This document shows positions 9,020 through 18,619 of a stretch of 64,000 bases of DNA, in pieces. Below the pieces are notes generated by a model. That model made no database searches, had not been told where the DNA came from, and saw only the letters and a program-made list of their open reading frames with translations. Where the stretch lies: assembly GCF_001179845.1 (NCBI RefSeq), contig NZ_CVSB01000006.1, positions 1 to 64,000 of the forward strand. Reading direction: 5' to 3'. The position numbers were made by a program, and so were the translations under genes. Numbering within the stretch: position 1 is the stretch's first letter; each line of letters starts with the position of its first letter. The stretch comes from Candidatus Pelagibacter communis. GTDB lineage: Bacteria; Pseudomonadota; Alphaproteobacteria; Pelagibacterales; Pelagibacteraceae.

Positions 9020-9667
9020 ATGTTTAGTAAGATATTTCCAAAGATTCATACAGAAGGGTACAAGTTCATAGTAATAGCTGTATTCATAACTATCATTTTT
9101 TTTATTATTAACAATTTTTTAGGATTAATAGGAATTTTACTAACTGTCTGGGTTTATTATTTTTTTAGAGATCCAGAGAGAACAATTATAGGTGATGATA
9201 GTTACCTAGTAAGCCCTGCAGATGGAGAAGTGATTAAAGTTGAAGAGGTAGATGGTCCAAAAGAACTTGGACTAGAAAATAAAAAATTTAAAAAAATAAG
9301 TATTTTTATGAACGTCTTTGATTGTCATGTAAACAGAACACCGTGCTCAGGTGTTGTTGAAGATATTTTATATAAACCAGGTAAATTTTTAAATGCATCT
9401 TTAGATAAAGCAAGCGAAGACAATGAGAGAAATTATTATAAAATTAAAGATAAACATGGGAATGATATTGTAGTCGTTCAAATAGCTGGACTAGTTGCAA
9501 GAAGAATAGTTTGCGAGACAAATAAAAATCAGGAATTAAGTCAAGGCGATAGAATTGGCATGATTAGATTTGGTAGTAGAGCAGACGTTTATTATGAAAA
9601 TTATGAACCACTAGTTAAAGTTGGTCAAACAGCAATTTCAGGAGAAACACTGCTGGCTAAAAATTAA
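9020..9667 (+). CDS. psd: Phosphatidylserine decarboxylase proenzyme
   Basis: A 215-residue short-type decarboxylase that makes phosphatidylethanolamine from phosphatidylserine. Two hydrophobic segments lie at about 14-48, then YYFFRDPER and SPADGEV, which are typical of the short family. The self-cleavage site that creates the pyruvoyl group is G185-S186 in RFGSRADVY. It precedes pssA by 3 bases, so the two consecutive steps of the pathway are co-transcribed. Confidence 0.95.
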   Translation: MFSKIFPKIHTEGYKFIVIAVFITIIFFIINNFLGLIGILLTVWVYYFFRDPERTIIGDDSYLVSPADGEVIKVEEVDGPKELGLENKKFKKISIFMNVFDCHVNRTPCSGVVEDILYKPGKFLNASLDKASEDNERNYYKIKDKHGNDIVVVQIAGLVARRIVCETNKNQELSQGDRIGMIRFGSRADVYYENYEPLVKVGQTAISGETLLAKN

Positions 9668-9670
9668 TTT

Positions 9671-10474
9671 ATGGAACAGCCAAAGAATAATTTTAAATTA
9701 GTTACAGATAAAAAGAATGCAAGAATGCTTCTTCCAAACATGCTTACACTAATAGGAGTTTGCATAGGTTTAACTTCAATTAGATTTGCATTAAGTGGAG
9801 AGTTTCATTTAGCGATCATTGCAATAATATTTGCTGCTTTAATAGATGGCTTAGACGGAAGAATTGCAAGGTTGATAAAAGGAACCTCAAAGGTTGGTAA
9901 AGAACTAGACTCACTTACTGATATGATAAGCTTTGGTGTTGCGCCAGCATTTATAATGTATTTTTGGAAACTAAATACTTTTGGGAGGTTTGGATGGCTA
10001 TTATGTTTGGTATATGTGATTTGTGTAGCTTTAAGACTTGCAAGATTTAATGTTAGCTCCAATCAAGAACCTTCGTGGAGAGATAATTTCTTTGAAGGAG
10101 TTCCATCACCTGCTGGGGGCATATTAGTTTTAACACCTTTAATTATAAGTTTAAGTGGATTTGATTATGTAAAAATTAATTACGACATAATCGTTCCAGT
10201 TTTTTTTATAGTAACATCATTATTATTGATTAGTAAATTTCCAACTTACTCTTTTAAAAAAATAGTGATCCAAAGAAAAGCAACAATTTTTTTATTATTT
10301 ACAATTGTCCTATTTTTTGGACTTTTATTAATATATACATTTAATGTTATTGCTATAAGCAGCATAATTTACCTAAGTTTGATACCAATTAGTTTTTTTC
10401 ACTATCAAAAAATGAAAAAAATTCATGAAAATGACAAAATTCAAGATGAAGATGATCTTGAAGACGTACTTTAA
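9671..10474 (+). CDS. pssA: CDP-diacylglycerol--serine O-phosphatidyltransferase
   Basis: A 267-residue integral membrane enzyme making phosphatidylserine from CDP-diacylglycerol and serine, the substrate of Psd. The CDP-alcohol phosphotransferase signature is complete: D59, D62-G63, A66-R67, G76, D80 and D84 (DGLDGRIARLIKGTSKVG region). About seven to eight hydrophobic segments are visible. The end overlaps the next gene by one base (TAATG). Confidence 0.95.
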   Translation: MEQPKNNFKLVTDKKNARMLLPNMLTLIGVCIGLTSIRFALSGEFHLAIIAIIFAALIDGLDGRIARLIKGTSKVGKELDSLTDMISFGVAPAFIMYFWKLNTFGRFGWLLCLVYVICVALRLARFNVSSNQEPSWRDNFFEGVPSPAGGILVLTPLIISLSGFDYVKINYDIIVPVFFIVTSLLLISKFPTYSFKKIVIQRKATIFLLFTIVLFFGLLLIYTFNVIAISSIIYLSLIPISFFHYQKMKKIHENDKIQDEDDLEDVL

Positions 10475-11385
10475 TGAAAAAAAATGTCATTGTATCTTTA
10501 GCTGACGCAAATTATTTTCCTTTACTAAACGAACTAGTAGATTCAATAAAAAGTTTTAATGAAAGCAAGAATGTTGCAATTTGTATTTTAGATGCAGGAT
10601 TGACTGATGACCAAAAAGAAATTTTACTTAAAAAGGTTGATGAAATTAAATCTGCTGAGTGGGATATAGAAGTTCCTGGATATAAAGTTAAAGGTAAAGA
10701 GTGGTTAAAAAGCCAAGTATCTAGAGCATTTCTACCTAAATATTTTCCTGATTATGAAAAATATTTATGGATTGATTGTGATGCATGGGTAAATGATTGG
10801 GAGTGTATAGAGCTTTATTTTAAAGCTTGTGATAATGGAAAATTAGGTATTACCCAAACTATAGGACCTGGATATAAAATTACTTCAAGAGTAAATTGGT
10901 TATTTGGCAAACTTGCAATAATCAAATCACAAAATTTCAAACATGCAGTGAAATCAAATATTGGTTATGAGAAAGCTAGGAAGTTAGCTTTCGCTCCTCA
11001 CATTAACATAGGTGTATTTTCATTAGAAAATAATTCTCCAGGTTGGGCTTCATGGCAGAAGAATTTATCTCAAACGTTAAAAGCTGGAAATATTTTTGGG
11101 AGTGAAGGACTCGCAATTAATATGTCGGTATATATTGATGATTTAGAAACAGAGTTTTTACCGTTAAATTGCAATTGGATTACAAGCAACCTTTTACCAA
11201 AATATGACCAGGACAATGATACTTTTGTTGAACCATTTCTTCCAAATTATAAAATCGGAATTATGCACTTAGCTGCAGGAATTTGGAAAGATGGTAAAGA
11301 CATGAGAATTGATAAAAGCATAAAAATTGAAATTAAAACTTTAAAAGATAAAAAAATACTCAAAAGTTTAAGATATAGTAATTAA
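10474..11385 (+). CDS. Glycosyltransferase-like protein (GT8-like, DxD)
   Basis: A 303-residue soluble protein resembling family 8-type glycosyltransferases. The N-terminus (NVIVSLADANYFPLLNELV) looks like a nucleotide-sugar fold. A DxD metal-binding motif is at 101-103 in LWIDCDAWV, and INIGVFSL and a late IMHLAAG segment resemble the HxxG region of the family. The donor and acceptor sugars cannot be read from sequence. It sits after psd-pssA with a TAATG junction, so a role in envelope glycolipids or polysaccharide is possible but inferred. Confidence 0.7.
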   Translation: MKKNVIVSLADANYFPLLNELVDSIKSFNESKNVAICILDAGLTDDQKEILLKKVDEIKSAEWDIEVPGYKVKGKEWLKSQVSRAFLPKYFPDYEKYLWIDCDAWVNDWECIELYFKACDNGKLGITQTIGPGYKITSRVNWLFGKLAIIKSQNFKHAVKSNIGYEKARKLAFAPHINIGVFSLENNSPGWASWQKNLSQTLKAGNIFGSEGLAINMSVYIDDLETEFLPLNCNWITSNLLPKYDQDNDTFVEPFLPNYKIGIMHLAAGIWKDGKDMRIDKSIKIEIKTLKDKKILKSLRYSN

Positions 11386-11997
11386 TTGAAAAAAAATAAA
11401 ATCTCTAAAAACTGGGTAAATAAGCAGCGTAGAGATATCTATGTTAGACAATCTAAAGTAGATGGTTATAGGGCAAGATCTGCTTATAAATTAATGGAAA
11501 TTGATGAAAAGTTTAAAATATTTAAAGGAGGTTTGTCAGTTATTGATATTGGTGCTGCTCCCGGCTCATGGTCACAATATGCTATGAAAACAGCTAAAAG
11601 TGGCAAGTTAATATCTATAGATCTTAAAAAAATTGAACCCATAGGTAATAGTGTTCAAATTCAAGGAGATTTTACTGAAGAAAAAATTCAAGAAGAAATC
11701 AAGAAAAACATCAATGGCAAAGTTGACGTTGTAATGTCTGATATGGCTGTAGATACAACAGGAATTAAAAATATAGACTCAATTCAAACTGGAGAACTGT
11801 GTAAAGAGGCGATGTTTTTTGCAAAAGACTTAATGAAAGAAAATGCATATTTTATTTCAAAAATTTTTATGGGTGGCACATTTAACGAAATCGTCGCAGA
11901 GGGAAAAAAATATTTTAAAGAAGTTAAGGTTTTTAAACCAAAATCTAGCAGAAAAGATTCAAAAGAAAGTTTTATAATTTGTAGAAAAATTCGATAG
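11386..11997 (+). CDS. rlmE: 23S rRNA (uridine-2'-O)-methyltransferase RlmE (FtsJ/RrmJ)
   Basis: A 203-residue FtsJ-type methyltransferase that methylates U2552 in the A loop of 23S rRNA. The SAM site is IDIGAAPGSWSQ at about 53-64. The catalytic K-D-K-E set is visible as K35 (SAYKL), D119 (MSDMA), K159 (ISKIF) and the C-terminal Glu in KESFIICR. The start is TTG directly after the previous stop codon; the next in-frame ATG would remove K35, so TTG is preferred. Confidence 0.93.
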   Translation: MKKNKISKNWVNKQRRDIYVRQSKVDGYRARSAYKLMEIDEKFKIFKGGLSVIDIGAAPGSWSQYAMKTAKSGKLISIDLKKIEPIGNSVQIQGDFTEEKIQEEIKKNINGKVDVVMSDMAVDTTGIKNIDSIQTGELCKEAMFFAKDLMKENAYFISKIFMGGTFNEIVAEGKKYFKEVKVFKPKSSRKDSKESFIICRKIR

Positions 11998-12034
11998 AGA
12001 CTTTTAATTTAAAAGGAATCATATATAAAAGATC

Positions 12035-13111
12035 ATGGTTCCTATAAAAGAAGCACTTACCTTTGACGATGTTACACTAGCTCCAAAGTATTCAGAAATA
12101 TTACCTTCTGATGCAGACACAAGCGTATCTTTAACAAAGCATTTAAAACTTAAAATTCCTCTTATATCATCTGCAATGGATACTGTAACAGAAAGCAGAA
12201 TGGCAATAGCTATAGCTAAAGCTGGCGGTATTGGAGTAATTCACAGAAACCTTGATATAAAAAAACAATTATCAGAAATAAAAAAAGTAAAAAAAGAAAA
12301 ACTAATTGTTGGAGCAGCTGTAGGTGCATCAGCCAGTGAATTTTTTAGAGCTAAAGAAATTGTTAAAGAAGGTGTAGATTTGATTGTAGTAGACACAGCA
12401 CATGGCCACACAAAAAAAGTTGCTGAAATAATCAAATATATAAAAAAAATAAAAAGCAATAAAATTGCTTTATGTGCAGGAAATATTGCAACACCAGAAG
12501 CTGCAAAATTCCTAATAAAATTAGGAGTAGATATAATTAAAATTGGGATAGGGCCAGGCTCTATTTGCACTACAAGATTAGTAGCTGGAATAGGAGTTCC
12601 TCAATTGAGCGCAATTTTAGCTGTAAGAACTGTTTTAAAGAATAAAAATGTTAAAATAATTTCAGATGGGGGGATAAAATATTCTGGAGATTTGGCTAAA
12701 GCATTTGCTGCAGGAGCTGATGCTGTAATGATTGGTTCATTATTTGCAGGCACAAATGAAACCCCAGGTAAATTAATTAAAAAAAATGGACAGCTTTTCA
12801 AAAGTTTTAGAGGGATGGGTTCTGTTGGAGCTATGAACAAAGGGTCAGCTGATAGATACTTTCAAAAAAAACAAAAAGACTCCTCAAAATATGTGCCTGA
12901 GGGTGTTGAAGGTTTTGTTAAATATAAAGGAGATGTTGGGAGCATAATTTATAAATTAATTGGTGGATTGAAATCTTCCATGGGTTATCTTGGATCAAAA
13001 ACAATTATTAAATTAAGAAATAAACCGCAATTTGTGAAAATTACAAAAGCTGGATTTTATGAAAGTATGGTTCATAATGTAGATGTGGTAAAAAACGATA
13101 GCAAATATTAA
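12035..13111 (+). CDS. guaB: IMP dehydrogenase lacking the CBS (Bateman) domain
   Basis: This enzyme oxidises IMP to XMP, the committed step of GMP synthesis. The barrel is intact: [41 protein letters not shown] with catalytic C178, [11 protein letters not shown], and a flap region RYFQKKQ followed by VPEGVEG. The product is 358 residues, while the usual length is about 485. The gap is exactly where the tandem CBS domain normally sits: [20 protein letters not shown] runs straight into [10 protein letters not shown]. It is an in-frame domain absence, not a frameshift. guaA follows after one TPR gene. Confidence 0.95.
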   Translation: MVPIKEALTFDDVTLAPKYSEILPSDADTSVSLTKHLKLKIPLISSAMDTVTESRMAIAIAKAGGIGVIHRNLDIKKQLSEIKKVKKEKLIVGAAVGASASEFFRAKEIVKEGVDLIVVDTAHGHTKKVAEIIKYIKKIKSNKIALCAGNIATPEAAKFLIKLGVDIIKIGIGPGSICTTRLVAGIGVPQLSAILAVRTVLKNKNVKIISDGGIKYSGDLAKAFAAGADAVMIGSLFAGTNETPGKLIKKNGQLFKSFRGMGSVGAMNKGSADRYFQKKQKDSSKYVPEGVEGFVKYKGDVGSIIYKLIGGLKSSMGYLGSKTIIKLRNKPQFVKITKAGFYESMVHNVDVVKNDSKY

Positions 13112-13551
13112 TGAGCAAATTTTTAAAACTAATAGGATTAATACTTTTAACAGTTTCTTTTAACAGCACGTCTTTTAGTAAAGAAAATTTTTTTAATGAA
13201 GCTTTAGAATTATTTAAAAAAGAAAAATATGAAGATGCGCGTTTTTTATTTGAAAGAAATATTGTTTTTAATCCAAAAGATGCAAAGTCATATTTATATT
13301 TGGCAAAAATTTATAACCAAGAAGAAAATCAAAGAAAAGAAGAATACAATTTAGAAACAACACTTTTAATTGAGCCAGATAATGAGGAAGCTTTATTAAT
13401 GTTAATGAAAATTGCTTTAGAAAAATCAAATTATGAAAAAGTTAAAGATCTTTCTGATAAATTTGTGAAAGTTTGTAAAAATTTATGTGATGAAAACAAA
13501 GATATTCAAGAGTCATTAAAAAATATTGAACCTGAAAATAATGAGTCTTGA
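13111..13551 (+). CDS. Secreted TPR-repeat protein
   Basis: A 146-residue protein with an N-terminal hydrophobic signal ([17 protein letters not shown], about 7-23) followed by tetratricopeptide-like helices: [34 protein letters not shown] and [20 protein letters not shown]. It is probably periplasmic and a scaffold for protein contacts. It starts at the guaB stop (TAATG) and its end overlaps guaA by 11 bases, so it is wedged in the GMP operon, but no purine role is evident. Confidence 0.75.
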   Translation: MSKFLKLIGLILLTVSFNSTSFSKENFFNEALELFKKEKYEDARFLFERNIVFNPKDAKSYLYLAKIYNQEENQRKEEYNLETTLLIEPDNEEALLMLMKIALEKSNYEKVKDLSDKFVKVCKNLCDENKDIQESLKNIEPENNES

Positions 13552-15103
13552 TCAAAATCTAAATAAAATCTTAATAATAGATTTTGGTTCTCAATTTACT
13601 CAATTAATTGCAAGAAGAGTAAGAGAATTAGGTGTGTTTTCAGAAATAGTTAGTCACAAAAAAATAAAACTAAAAGACATAAATCACAGTATTAAAGGGA
13701 TAGTATTATCTGGTGGTCCATTAAATGTTTATCAAATAAATAAGTACTCATTTGATAAAAAAATTCTAAAGCTTGATGTACCTGTTCTTGGAATATGTTT
13801 TGGGCATCAAATTTTGTCAAAACTTAATGGCGGAAGAGTAAAACAATCAAAACATAGAGAATTTGGTCTAGCTAATGTTTATAAAAAAAATAACAGTCTT
13901 TTAACAACTAATTTTTTTGGAAATGAAAAATCTAAACAAGTTTGGATGAGCCATGCTGATCAAGTTTCAAAACTTCCTAAGAATTTTAAAGTTATTGCAT
14001 CAAGCACTAATTCAAAATTTGCTATTGTTGAAAATAAAATAAAAAAATATTATGGAGTGCAATTCCATCCAGAGGTAACTCACACTGAAAACGGAAAAAA
14101 ATTAATAAGTAATTTTATTTTTTTTATTTGTAAAATTAAAAGAAATTGGTCCTCTAAAGATCAAAAAAATCAGCTTATTAAAGATGTTAGAAAACAAGTA
14201 GGAAATAATAAAGTTATTTGTGCATTGTCAGGAGGTGTAGATAGTAGTGTAGTTGCTCAATTGTTGAATAAAGCTATTGGTAAAAAACTTTATTGTATTT
14301 TTGTAAACACTGGCCTTCTAAGAAAAAATGAAGAATTACAAGTAGTTCAAACTTTTAAGAGGCGTTTAAAAATGAATTTAATTTATGTAAATGCTGAAAA
14401 GGTATTCTTAAAAAAATTAACAAATATTTCTGATCCAGAGAAAAAAAGAAAAATAATTGGTAATTTATTTATTAAAATATTTGAGAGATATGCTAAGAAA
14501 ATAAAAAATGTTAAATTTTTAGCTCAAGGAACTCTTTATCCTGATTTAATTGAGAGCAAATCTGTTACTGGAAGCCAAACTTCGAAAATAAAATCTCATC
14601 ATAATGTTGGTGGTTTACCAAAAAAAATGAATTTAAAATTAGTAGAACCACTAAAATTCTTATTTAAGGATGAGGTAAGAAAATTAGGATTAGAGCTAAA
14701 TTTAAGTAAGGAAATTATTTCAAGGCACCCATTCCCTGGACCAGGTTTAGCTATCAGAATGCCTGGTATAATAACAAATGAGAAAATAAAAATTTTAAAA
14801 GAGGCTGATTATTATTTTATCCAAGCTTTAAAAGATCATGGTCTTTATCATAAGATATGGCAGGCATACGCAGCATTACTTCCAGTAAAAACTGTAGGTG
14901 TAATGGGAGATAATCGTACATATGAATATTTATGTTTGTTAAGAGCAATTACATCTGAAGATGGAATGACAGCTGATTATTATGAATTTAAAAAGTCTTT
15001 TATGCAAACTATTTCAAATAAAATAGTAAATAGTATAAGGGGAATTAATAGAGTTGTTTATGATGTTACATCAAAGCCACCAAGCACTATTGAATTAGAG
15101 TAA
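13541..15103 (+). CDS. guaA: GMP synthase (glutamine-hydrolysing)
   Basis: A 520-residue two-domain enzyme converting XMP to GMP. The N-terminal class I glutamine amidotransferase has [15 protein letters not shown], the nucleophile Cys86 in LGICFGHQ, and a His-x-Glu in QFHPEVTHT. The C-terminal part has the ATP-pyrophosphatase P-loop SGGVDSS and the dimer/XMP region [11 protein letters not shown] ending in KPPSTIELE. An in-frame ATG at 13526 lies deeper inside the TPR gene; I use 13541 because it gives the usual short N-terminus. Confidence 0.96.
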   Translation: MSLDQNLNKILIIDFGSQFTQLIARRVRELGVFSEIVSHKKIKLKDINHSIKGIVLSGGPLNVYQINKYSFDKKILKLDVPVLGICFGHQILSKLNGGRVKQSKHREFGLANVYKKNNSLLTTNFFGNEKSKQVWMSHADQVSKLPKNFKVIASSTNSKFAIVENKIKKYYGVQFHPEVTHTENGKKLISNFIFFICKIKRNWSSKDQKNQLIKDVRKQVGNNKVICALSGGVDSSVVAQLLNKAIGKKLYCIFVNTGLLRKNEELQVVQTFKRRLKMNLIYVNAEKVFLKKLTNISDPEKKRKIIGNLFIKIFERYAKKIKNVKFLAQGTLYPDLIESKSVTGSQTSKIKSHHNVGGLPKKMNLKLVEPLKFLFKDEVRKLGLELNLSKEIISRHPFPGPGLAIRMPGIITNEKIKILKEADYYFIQALKDHGLYHKIWQAYAALLPVKTVGVMGDNRTYEYLCLLRAITSEDGMTADYYEFKKSFMQTISNKIVNSIRGINRVVYDVTSKPPSTIELE

Positions 15104-15124
15104 TTTTTAACTATAAGTATTATT

Positions 15125-15544
15125 ATGAAATATTTACATACTATGATTAGAATTAGTGATGTTGATGCATCTCTAAGGTTTTTTTGTGAAGGTCTTGGAC
15201 TTAAAGAAACAAGAAGAAAAGATAGTGAAAAAGGAAGATACACTTTAATCTTTCTTGCTCCACCAAATGATAAAAACACTGAGATCGAATTAACATATAA
15301 CTGGGATGGTGATGATCTAGGAGAGGGATCAAGAAATTTTGGTCATCTAGCTTACAGAGTAGATAATGTTTATGAGACATGCCAAAAACTTATGGACATG
15401 GGTTATACCATAAATAGACCGCCAAGAGACGGTCATATGGCTTTTGTTAGATCACCAGATAATATTTCAATCGAATTACTCCAAGACGGATATTTAGATC
15501 CACAAGAACCTTGGGCCTCAATGGAGAATACTGGTATCTGGTAA
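15125..15544 (+). CDS. gloA: Lactoylglutathione lyase (glyoxalase I)
   Basis: A 139-residue glyoxalase I that converts the methylglyoxal-glutathione adduct to S-lactoylglutathione. All four metal ligands can be assigned by comparison with E. coli GloA: H5, E55, H74 and E117. The family blocks MIRISDVDASLRFF, ELTYNWD, and GHLAYRVDNV are present. Glutathione is made by gshA/gshB elsewhere in the window. It lies 21 bases after guaA. Confidence 0.93.
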   Translation: MKYLHTMIRISDVDASLRFFCEGLGLKETRRKDSEKGRYTLIFLAPPNDKNTEIELTYNWDGDDLGEGSRNFGHLAYRVDNVYETCQKLMDMGYTINRPPRDGHMAFVRSPDNISIELLQDGYLDPQEPWASMENTGIW

Positions 15545-15554
15545 TATTTTTCTA

Positions 15555-15956
15555 ATGTGGATTGCTAAGTTTAACAAACCATACAAAGAAAAAATCAAAA
15601 AATTAACTTTCAATTTTGCAGATATTAAGAAAGGTGAAACGATGTTAGTTTCATCTCCAAGTTCAATAGCAAAATATATTAATAAAATTCCTAAAGGTAA
15701 AAAAAAGACAGTTATTCAAATGAGAGAAGATTTAGCTAAAAAAGCTAAAGCTAACAAAACTTGTCCAGTATCTACAGGGATTTTTTTAAGAATTGCTATA
15801 GAGGCATCATTAGAGGAACAAATTAAAAAAAAAACTAAAAAACCAAAACTTCCTTTTTGGAGAATTATTGACGAAAAATCTCCTATTGCAAAGAAACTAT
15901 CTATATCTAAAAAGCTTTTGAAAGCTTATAAGAGCCAAGAATTTATAAATGAGTAA
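15555..15956 (+). CDS. MGMT/alkyltransferase-like family protein (no PCHR active site)
   Basis: A 133-residue protein that resembles a small family related to the DNA-binding domain of O6-methylguanine methyltransferases. Visible features are IPKGKKKTVIQMREDLAKKA, a conserved-looking TCPVSTGIFLRIA block, and PFWRIIDEKSPI, which sits where true alkyltransferases have PCHRVV. The reactive PCHR cysteine is therefore missing, as in ATL proteins. The C-terminus is very lysine-rich, consistent with nucleic-acid binding. The family assignment is from memory of similar sequences; repair function is inference. It overlaps panB by 8 bases. Confidence 0.55.
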   Translation: MWIAKFNKPYKEKIKKLTFNFADIKKGETMLVSSPSSIAKYINKIPKGKKKTVIQMREDLAKKAKANKTCPVSTGIFLRIAIEASLEEQIKKKTKKPKLPFWRIIDEKSPIAKKLSISKKLLKAYKSQEFINE

Positions 15957-16719
15957 AATTAAAAAATTTATTGCAAAAAAAAATAAGTCAAAAATAGTTA
16001 GTCTAACTGCCTATTCAAAAAATATTGCTTCTATATTGGATAATTATTGTGATTTAATTTTAGTAGGAGATTCTCTTGGTTCGGTTTTATACAATTATAA
16101 ATCTACAAGAGAAGTAACTTTGAGTACCATGATTGAACACTCTAAAAGTGTGAGAATGGGTATAAAAAAAAGTTTAATGATTGTTGATATGCCACATAAC
16201 ACTTATCGAACTCCTAAAGAAGCAGTAAAAAATGCAAAGCAAATAATGAAAAAAACTAAATGTGACGGTGTAAAATTAGAAGGTGGAAAAAAAATTTATG
16301 AAACAATCAAATCTTTAGTTAAAAACAAAATTCCAGTTATGGGTCATTTAGGTCTACTTCCTCAATCAGATAAAACTTTCAAATTTAAAGGAAAAAAAAA
16401 GTTAGAGAGAAACAACATTATAAGAGACTCACAATTATTAGAAAAAGCTGGAGTATTTTCAATTGTTTTAGAATGTGTTGAAACTTCTTTAGCAAAGCTT
16501 GTCACCCAAAATTTAAAGATACCAACTATTGGTATTGGAGCTTCTAAATATTGTGATGGTCAAATATTAGTTTTTGATGATTTAATCGGATTAAATCCAA
16601 TGAATTATAAGTTTGTAAAAAAATATGCAAAAATTAGAAATGATATTTCTAAAGCTGTTTCTAATTATTCAAAAGAAGTTAGAAAAATTAAATTTCCTAA
16701 TAAAAAAAATTCTTTTTAA
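15949..16719 (+). CDS. panB: 3-methyl-2-oxobutanoate hydroxymethyltransferase
   Basis: A 256-residue (beta/alpha)8 enzyme that adds a hydroxymethyl group from methylene-tetrahydrofolate to 2-oxoisovalerate, the first step of pantothenate synthesis. Visible are SLTAYSKNIAS, LVGDSLGSVLYN (metal-binding Asp), VDMPHNTYRT, DGVKLEGG, GHLGLLPQ and IGIGASKYCDGQILV. No panC or panD is adjacent. It consumes a one-carbon unit, which links it to the glycine cleavage genes. The gene ends directly against the convergent terC gene. Confidence 0.95.
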   Translation: MSKIKKFIAKKNKSKIVSLTAYSKNIASILDNYCDLILVGDSLGSVLYNYKSTREVTLSTMIEHSKSVRMGIKKSLMIVDMPHNTYRTPKEAVKNAKQIMKKTKCDGVKLEGGKKIYETIKSLVKNKIPVMGHLGLLPQSDKTFKFKGKKKLERNNIIRDSQLLEKAGVFSIVLECVETSLAKLVTQNLKIPTIGIGASKYCDGQILVFDDLIGLNPMNYKFVKKYAKIRNDISKAVSNYSKEVRKIKFPNKKNSF

Positions 16720-17331
16720 TTAAAAGTATTTTTTAAATTCTTCATTAATATTTAATATTTCAAGATCAACCAATCCACCAATTACTAATTGCAGACCAAC
16801 AATTAAGATAAATATTAAACCAACATAAGCTATCCAAATATGCCTTTGTATATAATTAGCCATATACGTTGCTAATGCACCAGTAAGAACTACTGACAAA
16901 ACAAGTCCAAATATCATAAATCCAAAATAACCTTTTGCTGCAGCTACAACACCAATAACGTTATCGAAACTAATCATGATATCTGCAAATAAAACTTTTC
17001 CGATACTACTTATGTAAGAAGGTTCTTTGCTTTTTTTTGTAGTGGGTTTTACTTTTTTAATGTCTAATAAATCTTTTCTTAAATCATTAACGATCCAAAT
17101 TAATAATAAACCACCTAAAATTTTTATAAAATAAAATTCAAATAAAAAAGTCGCAAAAATTGCAAAAAAGATTTTAAAAACAAAGGCTCCAATTACACCC
17201 CAAAGAATTATTTGTTTTCTATTTTTTGGAACAAAATTTGAAGCAATTGATCCAACAATTACAGCATTGTCTGCTGTTAATATAATCGTGATAAAAATTA
17301 TATTTGTTAAAATTATGAGTTCTTCAATCAA
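16720..17331 (-). CDS. TerC-family integral membrane protein (YjbE-like)
   Basis: A 203-residue membrane protein with about seven hydrophobic helices. The TerC marks are the first helix acidic pair in ILTADNAVIVGSIA and the second repeat ADIMISFDNVIGVVAAAKG, where conserved Asp and Asn lie in the membrane. Family members are linked to metal (manganese or calcium) export and to tellurite resistance clusters. The substrate here is not determined. The stop abuts the panB stop with no gap. Confidence 0.85.
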   Translation of the reverse strand: MIEELIILTNIIFITIILTADNAVIVGSIASNFVPKNRKQIILWGVIGAFVFKIFFAIFATFLFEFYFIKILGGLLLIWIVNDLRKDLLDIKKVKPTTKKSKEPSYISSIGKVLFADIMISFDNVIGVVAAAKGYFGFMIFGLVLSVVLTGALATYMANYIQRHIWIAYVGLIFILIVGLQLVIGGLVDLEILNINEEFKKYF

Positions 17332-17336
17332 GATTT

Positions 17337-17822
17337 TTAATATTTAGATTTCTTTGTGCCTTCTATAATTTCTTTTAATTCATTATACTCTTCACAATTA
17401 CAACTTTCTAATACTTTTAATCTTTCTTTCGCTAAATCTAATCTATTTGTAACAACGTATAATTCACCTAAATATTCATTTATACCAACGTGATTTGGAT
17501 CAATTTCTAAACCTAGAAGATAATACTTTTCTCCATTTTCGAAATCTCCAAGTTTCCTAGTTGTAAAACCAAGATAGTTTAAAGTATCTGCTTGAAGTGG
17601 TTTTTTTTTGTTTGATTTGATTAACAATGCTTGAGCTTTTTCATATCTTTTATTGGCTTTTTCTATTTTTCCTTTTTTTTCATATTTTTTAGCCGCTTTA
17701 ATTAAAGTAACAGCCTGAGTATAATCTGATTTTACTTTGCTAGTACTGTCAGTTCCTGCAGAATATGAATTTGTTGATAGTAAAACTAAAAACAAAAGTG
17801 AATAAAAAGTTTTTTTGATCAT
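17337..17822 (-). CDS. Secreted TPR-repeat protein
   Basis: A 161-residue protein with a signal peptide (FYSLLFLVLLSTNSYSAG, about 5-22) and TPR-like helices such as AKKYEKKGKIEKANKRYEKA, LNYLGFTTRKLGDFENGEKY and INEYLGELYVVTNRLDLAKE. Probably periplasmic, role unknown. It overlaps pxpA by 4 bases and precedes terC by 5 bases, so the three genes form one minus-strand unit. Confidence 0.75.
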   Translation of the reverse strand: MIKKTFYSLLFLVLLSTNSYSAGTDSTSKVKSDYTQAVTLIKAAKKYEKKGKIEKANKRYEKAQALLIKSNKKKPLQADTLNYLGFTTRKLGDFENGEKYYLLGLEIDPNHVGINEYLGELYVVTNRLDLAKERLKVLESCNCEEYNELKEIIEGTKKSKY

Positions 17823-18592
17823 ATAAATTTTTTCATTTGGTTAAGTGGTTTTAATTGCAGCCCATTTTCTATTAAATTTTCCTTAATTGATTTCGCAGTA
17901 GACAATGAACTTTCATTATCCCCATGTATGCACACAGAGTCTATTTCACAAGGTATCTGCTTTCCACTGTGACAATTAAGTGACTGATTTTTAACCATAT
18001 TTAATACATGTTTTTTAGCTTCCTCTGGATCAGTAATAAGAGCATGTGGTTTTTTTCTAGAAACTAGATTCCCATCATCCTCGTAATTTCTGTCAGCAAA
18101 TATTTCACAAGCTATACGCATGTTTAGTTTTTTGGCTGCTACTTCCATTTTAGATCCTGTAGGAACCAAATAAATTAAATCCTTACTAATCTCGTTTATG
18201 GCTTTTGCTAAAGTAGTAGCTAAGTCTATATCCTCACAAGCCATATTGTTTAAAGCACCATGTGGTTTTATATGAGTAACGTTCTCTCCATAATCTTGAG
18301 CAATTTTTTGAAGAATTTCATATTGATCAATAATCAATTGTCTTACCTCATTAGCCGGAAGATTCATTCTTTCCCTTCCAAAATTTTCAGGGTCATTAAA
18401 TGACGGATGCGCTCCAATACTAACACCATTTTTTTTTGAAATTTGAACTACTTGATTCATCGACTCATCATCACCTGCATGATAACCGCATGCGACATTT
18501 GCAGAATTAACTATTTCTAGTAAATCTGGATCATACTTATTTGAATGATGTTTTGATTTTTCACCTAAATCGCAATTTATATTAATTTCCAT
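17819..18592 (-). CDS. pxpA: 5-oxoprolinase subunit A (LamB/YcsF family)
   Basis: A subunit of the ATP-dependent PxpABC 5-oxoprolinase, which opens 5-oxoproline to glutamate. The family start INCDLGEKSKHH, the block NVACGYHAGDDESMNQVV, the segment GAHPSFNDPENFGRERM, and HIKPHGALNNMA are present. The ATG at 18592 gives the standard N-terminus; an earlier ATG at 18616 would add eight residues. Uniquely here, pxpA is divergent from pxpB and pxpC, separated by only 27 bp, instead of lying in the same operon. Confidence 0.93.
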   Translation of the reverse strand: MEININCDLGEKSKHHSNKYDPDLLEIVNSANVACGYHAGDDESMNQVVQISKKNGVSIGAHPSFNDPENFGRERMNLPANEVRQLIIDQYEILQKIAQDYGENVTHIKPHGALNNMACEDIDLATTLAKAINEISKDLIYLVPTGSKMEVAAKKLNMRIACEIFADRNYEDDGNLVSRKKPHALITDPEEAKKHVLNMVKNQSLNCHSGKQIPCEIDSVCIHGDNESSLSTAKSIKENLIENGLQLKPLNQMKKFI

Positions 18593-18619
18593 AGTCTCTA
18601 ATGTTAAGTATAACATGAC

